Part shown: positions 42,816-52,169 of the stretch, one piece after another
How positions within the stretch are numbered: position 1 is the stretch's first letter
Layout: every line of letters begins with the position of its first letter
Position numbers and translations under genes: made by a program
Source: JAHWKV01 sp040905365
GTDB taxonomy: Bacteria > Actinomycetota > CADDZG01 > JAHWKV01
DNA: 64,000 nt
Assembly: GCA_040905365.1 (NCBI GenBank)
Contig: JBBDRQ010000047.1
Coordinates: 1-64,000 of the forward strand
Direction of reading: 5' to 3'
The notes under the pieces: model-generated
Told to the model about the DNA's origin: nothing
Database searches by the model: none
What the model saw: only the letters and a program-made list of their open reading frames with translations

Positions 42816-42915
42816 NNNNNNNNNNNNNNNNNNNNNNNNNNNNNNNNNNNNNNNNNNNNNNNNNNNNNNNNNNNNNNNNNNNNNNNNNNNNNNNNNNNNN
42901 NNNNNNNNNNNNNNN
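42816..42915. other. Scaffold gap (100 N)
   Basis: Exactly 100 N, a conventional placeholder, so the true distance is unknown. It truncates the gene on its right. Confidence 0.99.
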
Positions 42916-43226
42916 ACCGTCCACCCCTTCAGTAGGAGGGCGTCGGCCGAGCGGTCGGCCTTGAGATAGCCGCACTCGATCGACCCGGCGTCCAACAACC
43001 GCTGCAGTAAGGCCTGCCCATCGACACCGCGGCCCACGCGCACCTTGAACCATCGCCGAAACGCCGGGTGCTGCGCGCCCGGACGCAGCGGCTCGATCTT
43101 CAGGTCAGATGTCTCCAGCGCCCGGCGAATCGAGGCGGCGGCGCCCGTCGGCGATTGACTGAACAGACCGCGGGCGACCTCCTCACTGACTCGGAAGCAG
43201 AACCACTCCATCGGCATACCGGTCAT
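42916..43226 (-). CDS. Hypothetical protein, C-terminus lost in gap
   Basis: About 103 residues are visible. The sequence AFRRWFKVRVGRGVDGQALLQRLLDAGSIECGYLKA resembles an inhibitor I9/subtilase propeptide fold, which would make the missing part a peptidase domain; this is weak. No signal peptide is visible. The start ATG 43226 is the only supported one. Confidence 0.55.
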
Positions 43227-43323
43227 CCTCGCCGCCCATCGCTAGCCTGCTACTAAGGATGACATTCTAGTTGACAGAATCGACCATAATCCAACTCACC
43301 CATGAGGATCCCTCGTCTATTCG

Positions 43324-44877
43324 TCACCTTCCTCGGCGGCGTCTAGTGCACCGGCGCTGATCCGAACTGTACTTGCCGACCAGCAGGGCGTTGAGGAGGC
43401 ATACCGCGCAAGCCGCCCAAAGCGACCACCGCATTCCACTTGCAAACGCGCTGTGTACTGCCTCCAAGCTGCGTCCGGCTTCCGGGGTTCCGGCGGCCAC
43501 CTCCAGAGCCCGGCCCACCGAGTACTGCACGGCCCGCCGCTGCTCGCCGTCGAACGTCGAGGCAAATCCCGAGATTTGCGCCAGGTACCGGGCGGACAGG
43601 ATCGAACCCATGAGAGCGACCCCCAAGGCGCCGCCCACCTCGCGGGTCACATCGTTGACCGCCGACCCGACGCCTGCGCGGTCCACGGGCGTAGCCCGCA
43701 TGATCTGACCGGTCGATGGGGGTGTGACCAAAGCCCTGCATACCCCGAGCAGCATGAAGGACACCAGCAGATACACGTAGCTGATTCCGGGAGAGGCGAA
43801 GCTCAGCAGGACAAAGCAGACGGCCTGCCCCAACAAGCCGGCAGTGACGACCCGCCGGACGCCGAACCTGTCGACCAAACCGGATGAGCGCGGCGCCACC
43901 GTGATCACCGCGATCGCCAGAGGCAGCGTTACCAGTCCCGCCTGCAGGGGCGTATACCCAAGCCCGAGCTGCAGGTACAGCGCCAGCACGAACACTGCCC
44001 CGAAAAAGGTGAAGAAGCCCAAGAAGATGGTGGTGGCCCCCAAGGTGAAGCCCGCGTCCCGGAACCAGTGGAGGTCGAACATCGGGAAGCGGGTACGCCG
44101 CTCCCACGCCACAAAAGCTACCAGGGCCGTCACACCCACCGCCCAGGCCCTCAGCACTTCGGGCGAGGTCCAACCCAAGTGCGGACCCTCGATGATTCCG
44201 TAGACAAGGCCGACCAACGCCACCACCGAGCATGCGGTGCCCACGGGATCCAGCGGCCGGCCCTGTCGGTCACGCGAGCGCGGCAGCACAAAGGCGCCCA
44301 TGCCCAGAGCAGCCAGCGCGATCGGAACGTTTATCAAGAAGACCGATCCCCACCAGAACCACTCTAAAAGCAGACCCGACGCGATCACGCCTACACTTGC
44401 TCCGGTCCCGGCAAAACCGGCCCAGATCGCAATAGCTTTGCTGCGCTCGGCCCGCGGGAACGACACCACTACCAGCGACAAAGTCGACGGCATCACGAAG
44501 GCCGCGCCGGCGCCCATAACGGCCCTCATGACGATCACGGCGGGAGCGGAGTCGGCGGTCGATGCCCCGAAGGCCCCCAGAGCGAACACGGCCAAGCCGA
44601 CCTGCAGTGCCCCCTTTCGGCCGTAACGATCCCCCAAGGCGCCGGCGGGAAACAGCAGGCCTGCAAAGATCAGTGCGTAGACATCGACCAGCCACTGCAG
44701 ATCCGTCTGGGTTGCGGGAAGGTCGCGGCCGAGCACGGGCAGCGCAACGTTCAGGGAGGCGTTGCCGGCAACCACCAGCACCAGCGACATGCACAGCACC
44801 CCGAGGATTCGCCACCGTCGACCGTAGACGTAAGGGTCGATATCCTCCTCGACGTCCTGCGAATCGCGTAAGCTCAT
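43324..44877 (-). CDS. DHA2-type MFS multidrug exporter
   Basis: 517 residues, 14 predicted helices. DHA2 motifs: LQWLVDVYALIFAGLLFPAGALGDRYGRK (motif A region), VMRAVMGAGAAFVMPSTLSLV and GLLLEWFWWGSVFLINVPIALAALG (motif C region). It is of the EmrB/QacA type and should be a proton-driven drug exporter. No regulator is adjacent. The C-terminus is basic. Confidence 0.93.
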   Translation of the reverse strand: MSLRDSQDVEEDIDPYVYGRRWRILGVLCMSLVLVVAGNASLNVALPVLGRDLPATQTDLQWLVDVYALIFAGLLFPAGALGDRYGRKGALQVGLAVFALGAFGASTADSAPAVIVMRAVMGAGAAFVMPSTLSLVVVSFPRAERSKAIAIWAGFAGTGASVGVIASGLLLEWFWWGSVFLINVPIALAALGMGAFVLPRSRDRQGRPLDPVGTACSVVALVGLVYGIIEGPHLGWTSPEVLRAWAVGVTALVAFVAWERRTRFPMFDLHWFRDAGFTLGATTIFLGFFTFFGAVFVLALYLQLGLGYTPLQAGLVTLPLAIAVITVAPRSSGLVDRFGVRRVVTAGLLGQAVCFVLLSFASPGISYVYLLVSFMLLGVCRALVTPPSTGQIMRATPVDRAGVGSAVNDVTREVGGALGVALMGSILSARYLAQISGFASTFDGEQRRAVQYSVGRALEVAAGTPEAGRSLEAVHSAFASGMRWSLWAACAVCLLNALLVGKYSSDQRRCTRRRRGR

Positions 44878-44942
44878 CTAAAGACGATAGCGGTCCCAGC
44901 AATTAAGCCGTGCACTGCCGGTCCACGCTCCATAGCGCAGCA

Positions 44943-45377
44943 TTAAACGAACCTGACGCGCACCTTGCAGTCGAGCAGAAACTCCTTGGCGTCGGACGGC
45001 TCGCCGGCCGGCGGCTGGGGCACCACCACCTCGCGCAAACCTGAGTTGGCGATGAGCTTTGCGCACTCCAGGCAGGGCTGCTTGGTTATATACAGGGTTG
45101 CCCCCTCACGTTGGCCCGGATCCGAGTACAAGATCGCGTTGGCTTCGGCGTGCAGACCCAAGCAGGGTTGACTCTTATCCCCATTGGCGCCGCGCGGGCA
45201 TACGCCCTCGTCGCAGTTGCCGAACCCCGAAGGGGTCCCGTTGTAGCCGGTGGAGCGCACGTGGCGGTTGTTGACAATCACCGCGCCGTGGTGCTGCTGC
45301 GTGCAGCTCGAGCGGGTCGCCGCCTGGCGAGCCAGATCCAGAAAATACGTATCCCAGTCGCGGGATTTGCGGGCCAT
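44943..45377 (-). CDS. dCMP deaminase (ComEB-like)
   Basis: 144 residues. The zinc site is HAEANAI plus PCLECAK (Cys-x2-Cys), with GYNGTPSGFGNC and CPRGANGDKSQPCLGLH typical of dCMP deaminases. It supplies dUMP for thymidylate synthesis. I chose ATG 45377 (MARKSRDWDTYF) by family length; the frame is open to 45425. It is divergent from the phosphoesterase gene. Confidence 0.9.
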   Translation of the reverse strand: MARKSRDWDTYFLDLARQAATRSSCTQQHHGAVIVNNRHVRSTGYNGTPSGFGNCDEGVCPRGANGDKSQPCLGLHAEANAILYSDPGQREGATLYITKQPCLECAKLIANSGLREVVVPQPPAGEPSDAKEFLLDCKVRVRFV

Positions 45378-45460
45378 CGGCATGTGATTGCTGTCATCAT
45401 GCCAGAAATCGGGCTCCTCGCCCAAGACGCATTCGCCGTAGGGCTGATACTTTCAATTCG

Positions 45461-46695
45461 GTGAGCACACTTTCGGACCTTCTGCTGTCCTGCTGGGTCG
45501 TTGAAGCTGCGCGATCCTCGGTGCTTGGGCAAAGAGGCCACCAGGGGCCGTCGGTACAGGCTGCTGCCAGAGCCCGCATTCTCGCCTCGCGGTGCGCCGA
45601 CGAAGGAATCAAGATCGTTCCCCACTTCGCCTCCCAGCACGCTCAATTCCTGGCCGAGGTTGCCGGGGCCGACGAGGAGGTAGGGGCGCTGGGACAGATC
45701 TTCCTGCAGCGGATCGGCGCCTATATCGACGCCCACACCGTGAAGGTGCTGGACAAGGCCGAACACCAACAGTTGGTCGCCCTGGGCGAGCAGGAATACG
45801 ACGCGGTCAACGAATCCCTCATGGCCGGCCGGCTGCTGCCGGTTCCGCCTCCGGAATTCCCGAAGACCACTCGCAAGCGATCCGCCGGGAAGGTCCTGGG
45901 GCGTTTTGCGATCCTGGGAGACCCCCACGTAGGCCTGACCGAAGACAACGCATCGGTCGCCGGTGCCCTGCAACAGATGGACGGCCAGGGGGCGCAGCTC
46001 GCGATCGCCATCGGGGACCTGACCGCCAACGGCCGGCGGGAACTGTTCCGGCGGGCCCGCCGGATCTTCGAGGAGGCCTCCGTCGAGGTAGCCGTCACGC
46101 TCGGCAACCACGATCTCTGGGCATTCGAGGAGGGAAGGATCCTTGGCGTCGAGCGGTTTGAGGAGGCCTTCGATACCCGCCCCTACTCCATCCACCACGT
46201 CGGCAGCGTGAGAGTCATCGTCCTGAACTCGGCCGATCCCACCAGGTCACCGTTTCCTCCCTTCAACATGATGGCCGGAGAGTTCACCGACGACCCTCCC
46301 CAAAGCGTACCCGGCGGCACTTTCTCTCAGGAGATGATCGATTGGATGCGAGACATCGGCCCCGAAGGTCCTACTTTCATCGCTTTGCACCACCCCCCCT
46401 TCCCATTCATGGGGCTGCCGCCGCTTATCTTCGGACTCGACCAGGCGAGCACGGCCCACCTGGCCGAGCTCGCCGTGCGCACCGACGCCCAGGCGATTTT
46501 CTGCGGGCACTCACACCGATGCCGGCTAAACGAGCTGGAGGGAGTCCCCGTCGTGGAGGTAGCTTCCAGCCAGGAGTGGCCGTTCGGTTACTCAATGGTG
46601 GAGGTGACCGAGCGCGGATGGTCGTTCAATCTTTTGGAGATCGACCACGACCCCGGGCTCGATCCCTCGGACCAGCGTGATTACCTGTTCCGCCG
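45461..46695 (+). CDS. Calcineurin-like metallophosphoesterase with helical N-domain, cut by gap
   Basis: 411 residues visible. Residues ~150-400 hold the phosphoesterase motifs in order: ILGDPHVG, AIGDLTANG, TLGNHDLW, ALHHPPFP and FCGHSHRCRL. The first ~120 residues are an unassigned helical domain. GTG 45461 follows a TACTTT box by 7 bases, so it is probably leaderless. The 3' end runs into the Ns. Substrate unknown. Confidence 0.85.
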
Positions 46696-46795
46696 NNNNN
46701 NNNNNNNNNNNNNNNNNNNNNNNNNNNNNNNNNNNNNNNNNNNNNNNNNNNNNNNNNNNNNNNNNNNNNNNNNNNNNNNNNNNNNNNNNNNNNNN
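46696..46795. other. Scaffold gap (100 N)
   Basis: Second 100-N placeholder. It cuts two convergent genes, the phosphoesterase and the SDR gene. Confidence 0.99.
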
Positions 46796-47595
46796 GTGGT
46801 CACCGATTTGTTAACCAGCCGCAAGAACAATCGCAACAACCTCCTGCGGTAGGGTCCCAGCGCAAACAGTAGGTAGTAGATGGGGGTCCACCACTGCTGC
46901 ACCCGGACCTCCGCGCGGCCCCTCTCGACGCCGTCACACAACGCTTCGGCGATGCGCTCGGGGCTCATCACCATTCGGCGCAGCAGCGGCGTAGCCAGGA
47001 CCTCGTCCATGGGAAACCCCTCGGTGTGCACCAATCCCGGGTTGACCACAGTGACACCAATGTCACGGTTGCGCATTTCGGCCCAAAGCGCCTCGGAGAA
47101 GCCAACCATCCCGAACTTGGTGGCGGCGTAGGTGGCGGCGCCCGGAAGCGGAATCCTCCCGGCCATCGAGGCAACATTGACCACTGCCGGCAGCCGCCGC
47201 GTCCTGGGGCCGGCATCCATCAGATCGTGCAGCAACTGGGTGCACCAGATAGCGCCGGTCAGGTTGGTCTTGACGACGTTATCTACCTCTTCGGGGGTCG
47301 ACTCGGCTATGAGCCCGGCGCCCGGCCTCCCGGCGTTGTTGACCAGGAGATCCAGCCGGTCGGTGCGCTGTGCCACCGCCGCCGCCATCGCCTTTACCGA
47401 CTCCAGATCGGTGACGTCGCAAACCACGTACCAGTGCCGGTCCGAATCCAGCTCCTCGATCAGTTGCTCCAGCCTGGATTCCCGGCGGGCCGACACGATC
47501 ACCGTCGCACCGCGCCGGGCCAGGGCATGCGCCACGGCGCGCCCGATGCCGCTGGATGCACCGGTGACCAGACAGACCGATCCTGACCAATTCAT
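46796..47595 (-). CDS. Short-chain dehydrogenase/reductase, C-terminus lost in gap
   Basis: About 266 residues are visible. Cofactor motif TGASSGIG (12-19), NNAG, NVASMAG with the catalytic Ser, and the active-site YAATK. The C-terminal segment WWTPIYYLLFALGPYRRRLLRLFLR is hydrophobic and basic, suggesting membrane association. Substrate unknown. Start ATG 47595. Confidence 0.92.
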
Positions 47596-47643
47596 GTCCC
47601 CACGCTATATTCGTTTCATGCCTATATGGAACCGGCGGGCTAA

Positions 47644-48249
47644 ATGATGCGTACGCTCGTGCACCTGGTGCGCCACGCGGAAGTAGAAAATCCCGAAAAT
47701 ATCTGGTATGGACGGTTGGACGGATTTGTGCTATCCGAGCGCGGATTGCGGCAGACCAAGGTACTTGGAGACCATTTCTCGGATCGCAAAATTGAAGCCG
47801 TCTACTCGTCTCCGTTGACCAGGGCAATCCAAACTGCCGAGGCGATTGCGCTGCCGCACGGAATCCAGGTCCAGGTGGAGGAGCAGATCCTGGAGTCGGA
47901 GGCGAGGCTGCAGGGATGGCCGGGCGACAGGAGGTTGTTTCGCAACCCACTGAACGCTCGACATTTCTTAAATCCGCTGAGACCCTCCTGGGGGGAGCCC
48001 TACGCGAGCACCCGCTCCCGCATGACCGCCTCTATCCGGCGAATGGCCACCGAACACGAAGGCGGCGAAGCGGTGGCCGTCTCGCACATGACGCCCGTGC
48101 TCGTATGCCGGCTGAGTTACGAAAAAAATCCACGTCCGCCGTGGTTGGCCAAGATTCCCTGCGCACGGGCTTCTGTGACTACACTGAAGTTTGAAGATGG
48201 TGAGTTTGCAGGCACCGAGTACCACCCGGTCGGATCGGAAGTGGTATAG
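47644..48249 (+). CDS. Histidine phosphatase family protein
   Basis: 201 residues. The phosphoglycerate-mutase-like motif HLVRHAEVENP gives the nucleophile His at ~10; YSSPLTRAIQTAEAIA and the second His in AVAVSHMTPVLV complete the active site. Two adjacent ATGs (47644, 47647). It precedes a convergent rhodanese gene. Substrate unknown. Confidence 0.92.
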   Translation: MMRTLVHLVRHAEVENPENIWYGRLDGFVLSERGLRQTKVLGDHFSDRKIEAVYSSPLTRAIQTAEAIALPHGIQVQVEEQILESEARLQGWPGDRRLFRNPLNARHFLNPLRPSWGEPYASTRSRMTASIRRMATEHEGGEAVAVSHMTPVLVCRLSYEKNPRPPWLAKIPCARASVTTLKFEDGEFAGTEYHPVGSEVV

Positions 48250-48261
48250 CTGGGCCCGCCG

Positions 48262-48642
48262 CTACCTTTGAACCGGGTGCCCTCCGGCCCGCCAGTCACG
48301 GATCCCGCCGGCCAACGAAACGACGTTGGAGTAGCCGAGCTTCTGGAGAGCATGAGCACCGAGCAAAGATCTCACGCCGGTCGCGCAGTAAACGATGATG
48401 CGGGCGTCGGAATTACCCGCCAGGGCGGGCTCCGCGTCAGGATCGGAGGCATCCGCCTTCTCCGGAACCTCGTCCAACGCGATGCGCAGCGCCCCCTCTA
48501 TGTACCCCTTACGCCACTCGTGCGCTTCTCGCACATCGAGAAAGACGTCCACCTCCCCGGCGTCCAGCTCAGAGCGCGCTTGGTCAGGGTCCACCTCCAC
48601 AACGCTCTTTCTCGCCTGTTCAAGCATCGACATCTGGTTCAC
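48262..48642 (-). CDS. Rhodanese-domain protein
   Basis: 126 residues, single rhodanese domain. The active-site loop is YCATGVRS with the persulfide Cys; VDVFLDVREAHEWRKGYIEGAL and LQKLGYSNVVSLAGGIRDWRAGG are typical. It transfers sulfane sulfur to a cyanide-like or protein acceptor. Convergent with the phosphatase gene. Confidence 0.94.
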   Translation of the reverse strand: MNQMSMLEQARKSVVEVDPDQARSELDAGEVDVFLDVREAHEWRKGYIEGALRIALDEVPEKADASDPDAEPALAGNSDARIIVYCATGVRSLLGAHALQKLGYSNVVSLAGGIRDWRAGGHPVQR

Positions 48643-48665
48643 CAGGGCCTCCTAGCGTTTTGATC

Positions 48666-49934
48666 ATGTCTACCCCATACTTTAGTGGACCGCGGTCGCA
48701 ATATCGTCGGGTGGTGTGGCCCGCGCAGGCGCTGCTGGCCGCTCTGTTATCGGTCCTTGTGCTATGGCCGCTGCCCGCACACGCCCAGACCGACGACCCG
48801 CTTTACCCTCAACAGTGGGGGCTGCACGTCATCGGGGCCGAGCGGGCATGGGAAATCTCACGGGGCGAAGGGGTCATCATCGCCATCATCGACACCGGCG
48901 TAGATCTGGATCACCCGGACCTCGAAAACAAGCTGATTCAAGGGTTCTCGCTGGTGGACGACGCCGGACCGCAGGACCGGCACGGACATGGAACGCTCAT
49001 CGCCGGAATAGCCGGAGCCGCCACCGGCAACGGCGAGGGAATCGCCTCCGTCGCTCCCGACGCCAAGATACTCCCGGCCCGGGTCTTCGACCTGGAGGGC
49101 AACGCCACCTCCAGCAAGGTTTCCGATGCGATCCGGCTGGCGGTCGATACGGCCGAACGCAAAGACGCCAAACTCGTGCTCAACCTGAGCTTTGTAGGCC
49201 CGGCCGACTCCTCTCCGCTGCCGGGCCGGGATCCAGCGGGAGCCATCTTCCGCGACGCAGCCGTCCGTAGGGCCATCGAGGAGGCGGCAGCCGGCGGAGC
49301 CGTAGTGGTTGCGGCCGCAGGCAATGACGGCACGGACACCACCGCCTTCGATGCACCCGACGGATCGGGCATGATCGTGGTCGGCGCCAGCGACCAGCAG
49401 GGCCGGTGTGCGCCGTTTACCAACTACGGGATAGGGCTCGACATCCTCGCGCCCGGCGTCGGCATCGTGTCAACGTTTCTAAACAGCGATGACCGTGATT
49501 CCGGCTACGCGCACGCGGACGGAACCTCCATCGCGGTTCCCGCCGTGTCGGGAGCCGCCGCTTTGCTGTTGTCGGAGGGCATGTCCAATGTCGAGGCGGT
49601 CGAGCGCATCCTCTCCTCCGCTCAGGGGCCCGCAGTCAACTGCGGCGGCGGGTCGCAGTCCTACAGGGTCCTCGACGTAGCCGCAGCCCTGTCCGCCGGC
49701 GACGATGAGGTCGGACCCGAGGATAGGGACCGGCTTTCTCTGCCGTCGCTGCTGCACCCTGCCGAGCAGGACAACCCGGTACCGATGGAGACTCCAGCGC
49801 CCGCCGCTGCCGCCCCGCCCTCCGACGGCGTCGTGCTACTTACGGACGTGACCGCCCTGCGAGCTTTAGCCGCGGCGGCGCTGTTGGCGGTTTCTACTCT
49901 GTTGTGGTCCCGCTCGGCGAAACCCAAAGACTAG
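48666..49934 (+). CDS. Secreted, membrane-tethered subtilase (S8 peptidase)
   Basis: 422 residues. Signal peptide to about residue 40 (ends AHA-Q). The catalytic triad is visible: Asp in IIDTGVDLDHPD, His in DRHGHGTLIAG, Ser in DGTSIAVPAVSG; the oxyanion Asn is in AAAGNDG. A Pro/Ala linker and a C-terminal helix (RALAAAALLAVSTLLW) with a basic end tether it, as in mycosins, but no type VII secretion genes are nearby. ATG 48666 follows a TAGCGT box by 7 bases (leaderless). Confidence 0.93.
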   Translation: MSTPYFSGPRSQYRRVVWPAQALLAALLSVLVLWPLPAHAQTDDPLYPQQWGLHVIGAERAWEISRGEGVIIAIIDTGVDLDHPDLENKLIQGFSLVDDAGPQDRHGHGTLIAGIAGAATGNGEGIASVAPDAKILPARVFDLEGNATSSKVSDAIRLAVDTAERKDAKLVLNLSFVGPADSSPLPGRDPAGAIFRDAAVRRAIEEAAAGGAVVVAAAGNDGTDTTAFDAPDGSGMIVVGASDQQGRCAPFTNYGIGLDILAPGVGIVSTFLNSDDRDSGYAHADGTSIAVPAVSGAAALLLSEGMSNVEAVERILSSAQGPAVNCGGGSQSYRVLDVAAALSAGDDEVGPEDRDRLSLPSLLHPAEQDNPVPMETPAPAAAAPPSDGVVLLTDVTALRALAAAALLAVSTLLWSRSAKPKD

Positions 49935-49939
49935 AGTCT

Positions 49940-50110
49940 TTACGCCCCTAGGGGGAGTTCCCACTCGACCACGAAGGATCCGTTGGTGGCCTTGTGGATT
50001 TGCGCCATGTCGATGGGGGCACCGGCCGCATCGCCCTTGCGCTCCCGCCGCCTGTCGCGGTCTGGCCGGTTGAGGGTCACTTTCTGGGGGTCCAGGAGTG
50101 TGTTGTACAT
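49940..50110 (-). CDS. Small hypothetical protein downstream of acuC
   Basis: 56-residue frame, too short for routine calling. It starts MYNTLLDPQKVTLNRPDRDR and ends FVVEWELPLGA. GGAGG lies 3 bases before the ATG. It is basic in the middle with no membrane segment. Two palindromes precede it. A plus-strand frame over the same region looks non-protein-like. I do not recognise a family. Confidence 0.5.
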   Translation of the reverse strand: MYNTLLDPQKVTLNRPDRDRRRERKGDAAGAPIDMAQIHKATNGSFVVEWELPLGA

Positions 50111-50123
50111 GGGCCTCCGAACT

Positions 50124-50158
50124 GTACGAAACCGTACCCAGGGTTACCTCTAACCCTG
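50124..50158. promoter_or_regulatory. Two adjacent palindromes upstream of the small ORF
   Basis: GTACG-AAAC-CGTAC (50124-50137) and CAGGGTTA-CCTC-TAACCCTG (50139-50158) are perfect inverted repeats. They lie 14-48 bp before the ATG of the minus-strand small gene. They could be operators or RNA hairpins. Confidence 0.45.
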
Positions 50159-50209
50159 AGTGAGTGGTCTTTAATTGTCGCTCGGAAACCGTTTATAAGC
50201 AAGAAAAAA

Positions 50210-51373
50210 TTATCCAGGTCGTGAAATAATACCGTGGTACCCGAACACGGCTTCGCGCACCTCGTCGACCACCTCGTCGATGGCTTCCTCGCTCACGAGT
50301 CCCCCGTCGATTGCGGGATCGTCGAGCACCTGGGGCACCTTCTGATGCGATTGGTCCGAAGCCCGATCCACCCAACTTTGGGGCAGCCGGTCGGGCAGCT
50401 CGAACCCGGCCATCTCGGCGAAATAGATCGTCCAGGCCCGCGGTACCACCGTAGCCCACTGGTAGCCACCGCCTCCGGTCGCCAGCCACCTGCCGCCGGC
50501 GGTTTCGTGAGCCAGCGAGTGCAGACGTTCGGCAGTCCCGCCAAACGCGCGCGTCGACAAACCCAAGTTGGTCAGCGGGTCACTGTAGTGGGTGTCACAG
50601 CCCAGCTGGGTCACCAGCACCTCGGGCTGAAAGGAGCGCAGCAGCGGGGGAACCACGGCATCGAACGCCTTGAGCCACATCACGTCGTCCGTCAGCGGCG
50701 GCAGGGGCACGTTGACGGAGGTGCCCGCGGCCGGGCCCTCGCCTATCTCGCCTACAAAACCGGTTCCGGGGAACAAGGTCGCGCCCGACTGATGCAAGGA
50801 GATCGTCAGCACGCGGGGCTCGTCGTAAAAGATGCCTTGCGGGCCGTCTCCGTGGTGGGCGTCGACGTCGACGTAGGCCACCTTCTCGACCCCCCGTCCC
50901 AGCAGCCAGGCTATGGCCACCGCGGGGTCGTCGTAAACACAAAAGCCGCTGGCCCGGCGCCGGGCCGCGTGGTGCAGCCCGCCGGAGGGGTTGAATGCGT
51001 GCAAAGCTCGACCCGAGTGAACCGCCTCGGCTGCGGTTATCGACGCGCCCGCTACCCGCGCGGCCGCCTCGTGCATATGGGGAAAGGCCGGGTTGTCCCC
51101 CGGACCGAAACCGAACTCCCACCAAGGGCCTCGCTCCCCGTTGCCGGCGGCTTTGACCGCCTGCACGTACTCGGGCGCGTGGACCGCCAGAATCTCTTCA
51201 TCGGTAGCCGAGCGCGCGTCCGTTTGCACCACCCGGTCGCCGTCGACGATGCCCAGACTCTCAATGAGGTCGTGAGTGAGGGTGATCCGGCCGGGGCGGA
51301 GGGGATGCTGTGGCCCAAAGTCGTACCAGGGCGCACCCGATCCGTACCAAATCAACTCAACTTGGTCTCTCAT
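50210..51373 (-). CDS. acuC: AcuC/histone-deacetylase-like amidohydrolase
   Basis: 387 residues. The deacetylase core shows GGLHHAARRRASGFCVYDD (paired His), YVDVDAHHGDGPQ (zinc Asp/His) and TQLGCDTHYSDPLTNLGLS, with the late GGGGY. AcuC proteins deacetylate acetyl-CoA synthetase in other bacteria. ATG 51373 lies 1 base after the stop of the SirB1-like gene, so they are coupled. Confidence 0.93.
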   Translation of the reverse strand: MRDQVELIWYGSGAPWYDFGPQHPLRPGRITLTHDLIESLGIVDGDRVVQTDARSATDEEILAVHAPEYVQAVKAAGNGERGPWWEFGFGPGDNPAFPHMHEAAARVAGASITAAEAVHSGRALHAFNPSGGLHHAARRRASGFCVYDDPAVAIAWLLGRGVEKVAYVDVDAHHGDGPQGIFYDEPRVLTISLHQSGATLFPGTGFVGEIGEGPAAGTSVNVPLPPLTDDVMWLKAFDAVVPPLLRSFQPEVLVTQLGCDTHYSDPLTNLGLSTRAFGGTAERLHSLAHETAGGRWLATGGGGYQWATVVPRAWTIYFAEMAGFELPDRLPQSWVDRASDQSHQKVPQVLDDPAIDGGLVSEEAIDEVVDEVREAVFGYHGIISRPG

Positions 51374-51374
51374 A

Positions 51375-52157
51375 CTAATTAAGACTCGCCCTTATCGACA
51401 GTGCGGCCAAGCGTAGCTGTTCGGCTACAGACGGGTGCTTATCCGCCACCTGATCGATCAGCTCGGCGCCTTGCAGAAACTGACCCTGCATCGCCAGTGC
51501 GTGGCCCAGCTCTACCACCTCCATCGGCCCGACTTCTGGAATCGCCATACTCATCCGGACCACCCACTCCAGGTTCGACCCGTCGGACCGGGCCCGGTAG
51601 ACGGCCTTGAGGTTATTTAGCATCCGGGCCAGGATCTGCTTCTTGTTGACCACTTGGAGCATCTCCGGCCCAAACGGCACCTGCGAGTCCCCGCCGGAGA
51701 TCTGCCGGAATCGCTGCTCACAACCGGCCTCATCCAGCAAGGTGCCGCCGAAGAACGGGTCGATATGCTCGCCGGTCATCGCCACCCGCACCAGGAAGTG
51801 CCCAGGCATACCGACGCCCTCCAACTTAATGCCGGCTCGACGGCCGACCTCCATGGTCAGCACCGACAGGGTTATAGGGATTCCCTTGCGGCGCCGGATA
51901 GTCCGGTTCAAAAACGAGTTCTGAGGATCGTAGTAGTCCTCGGTATCACCGGCGAAGCCCAGCTCGGTAAACAACCTCTTGCGCAAAGACTCCAGGTCGT
52001 CTATCCCGAAGGCGAACTCGTTCAGACATTCCTGCCAGTAACCAATATCCAAACCGGGTTCCGCGGCGGCTGCGATAGTCAGGGCGGCGGCGGCCAGGTC
52101 GATTTCGTCGTCCGGCCGGTCTACCAAAGCCCGGAACTCGTCAGCGTAGCTGTACAT
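51375..52157 (-). CDS. SirB1-like transglutaminase-fold protein
   Basis: 260 residues. The SirB1/transglutaminase-like region has SFLNRTIRRRKGIPITLSVL, GVGMPGHFLVR and DPFFGGTLLD; TPR-like helices follow (LEWVVRMSMAIPEV, ELGHALAMQGQFLQGAEL). The Cys of active transglutaminases is not evident at the core position, as is usual in this group. Coupled to acuC. Confidence 0.88.
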   Translation of the reverse strand: MYSYADEFRALVDRPDDEIDLAAAALTIAAAAEPGLDIGYWQECLNEFAFGIDDLESLRKRLFTELGFAGDTEDYYDPQNSFLNRTIRRRKGIPITLSVLTMEVGRRAGIKLEGVGMPGHFLVRVAMTGEHIDPFFGGTLLDEAGCEQRFRQISGGDSQVPFGPEMLQVVNKKQILARMLNNLKAVYRARSDGSNLEWVVRMSMAIPEVGPMEVVELGHALAMQGQFLQGAELIDQVADKHPSVAEQLRLAALSIRASLN

Positions 52158-52169
52158 GTACCTCCCCGC

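Noticed and set aside
49994..50224. 76-residue plus-strand frame after the subtilase gene
   Set aside because: It overlaps palindromes and the better-supported minus-strand small gene, and its sequence is not protein-like.
50234..51382. 382-residue plus-strand frame across acuC
   Set aside because: Antisense shadow of a clear deacetylase gene.
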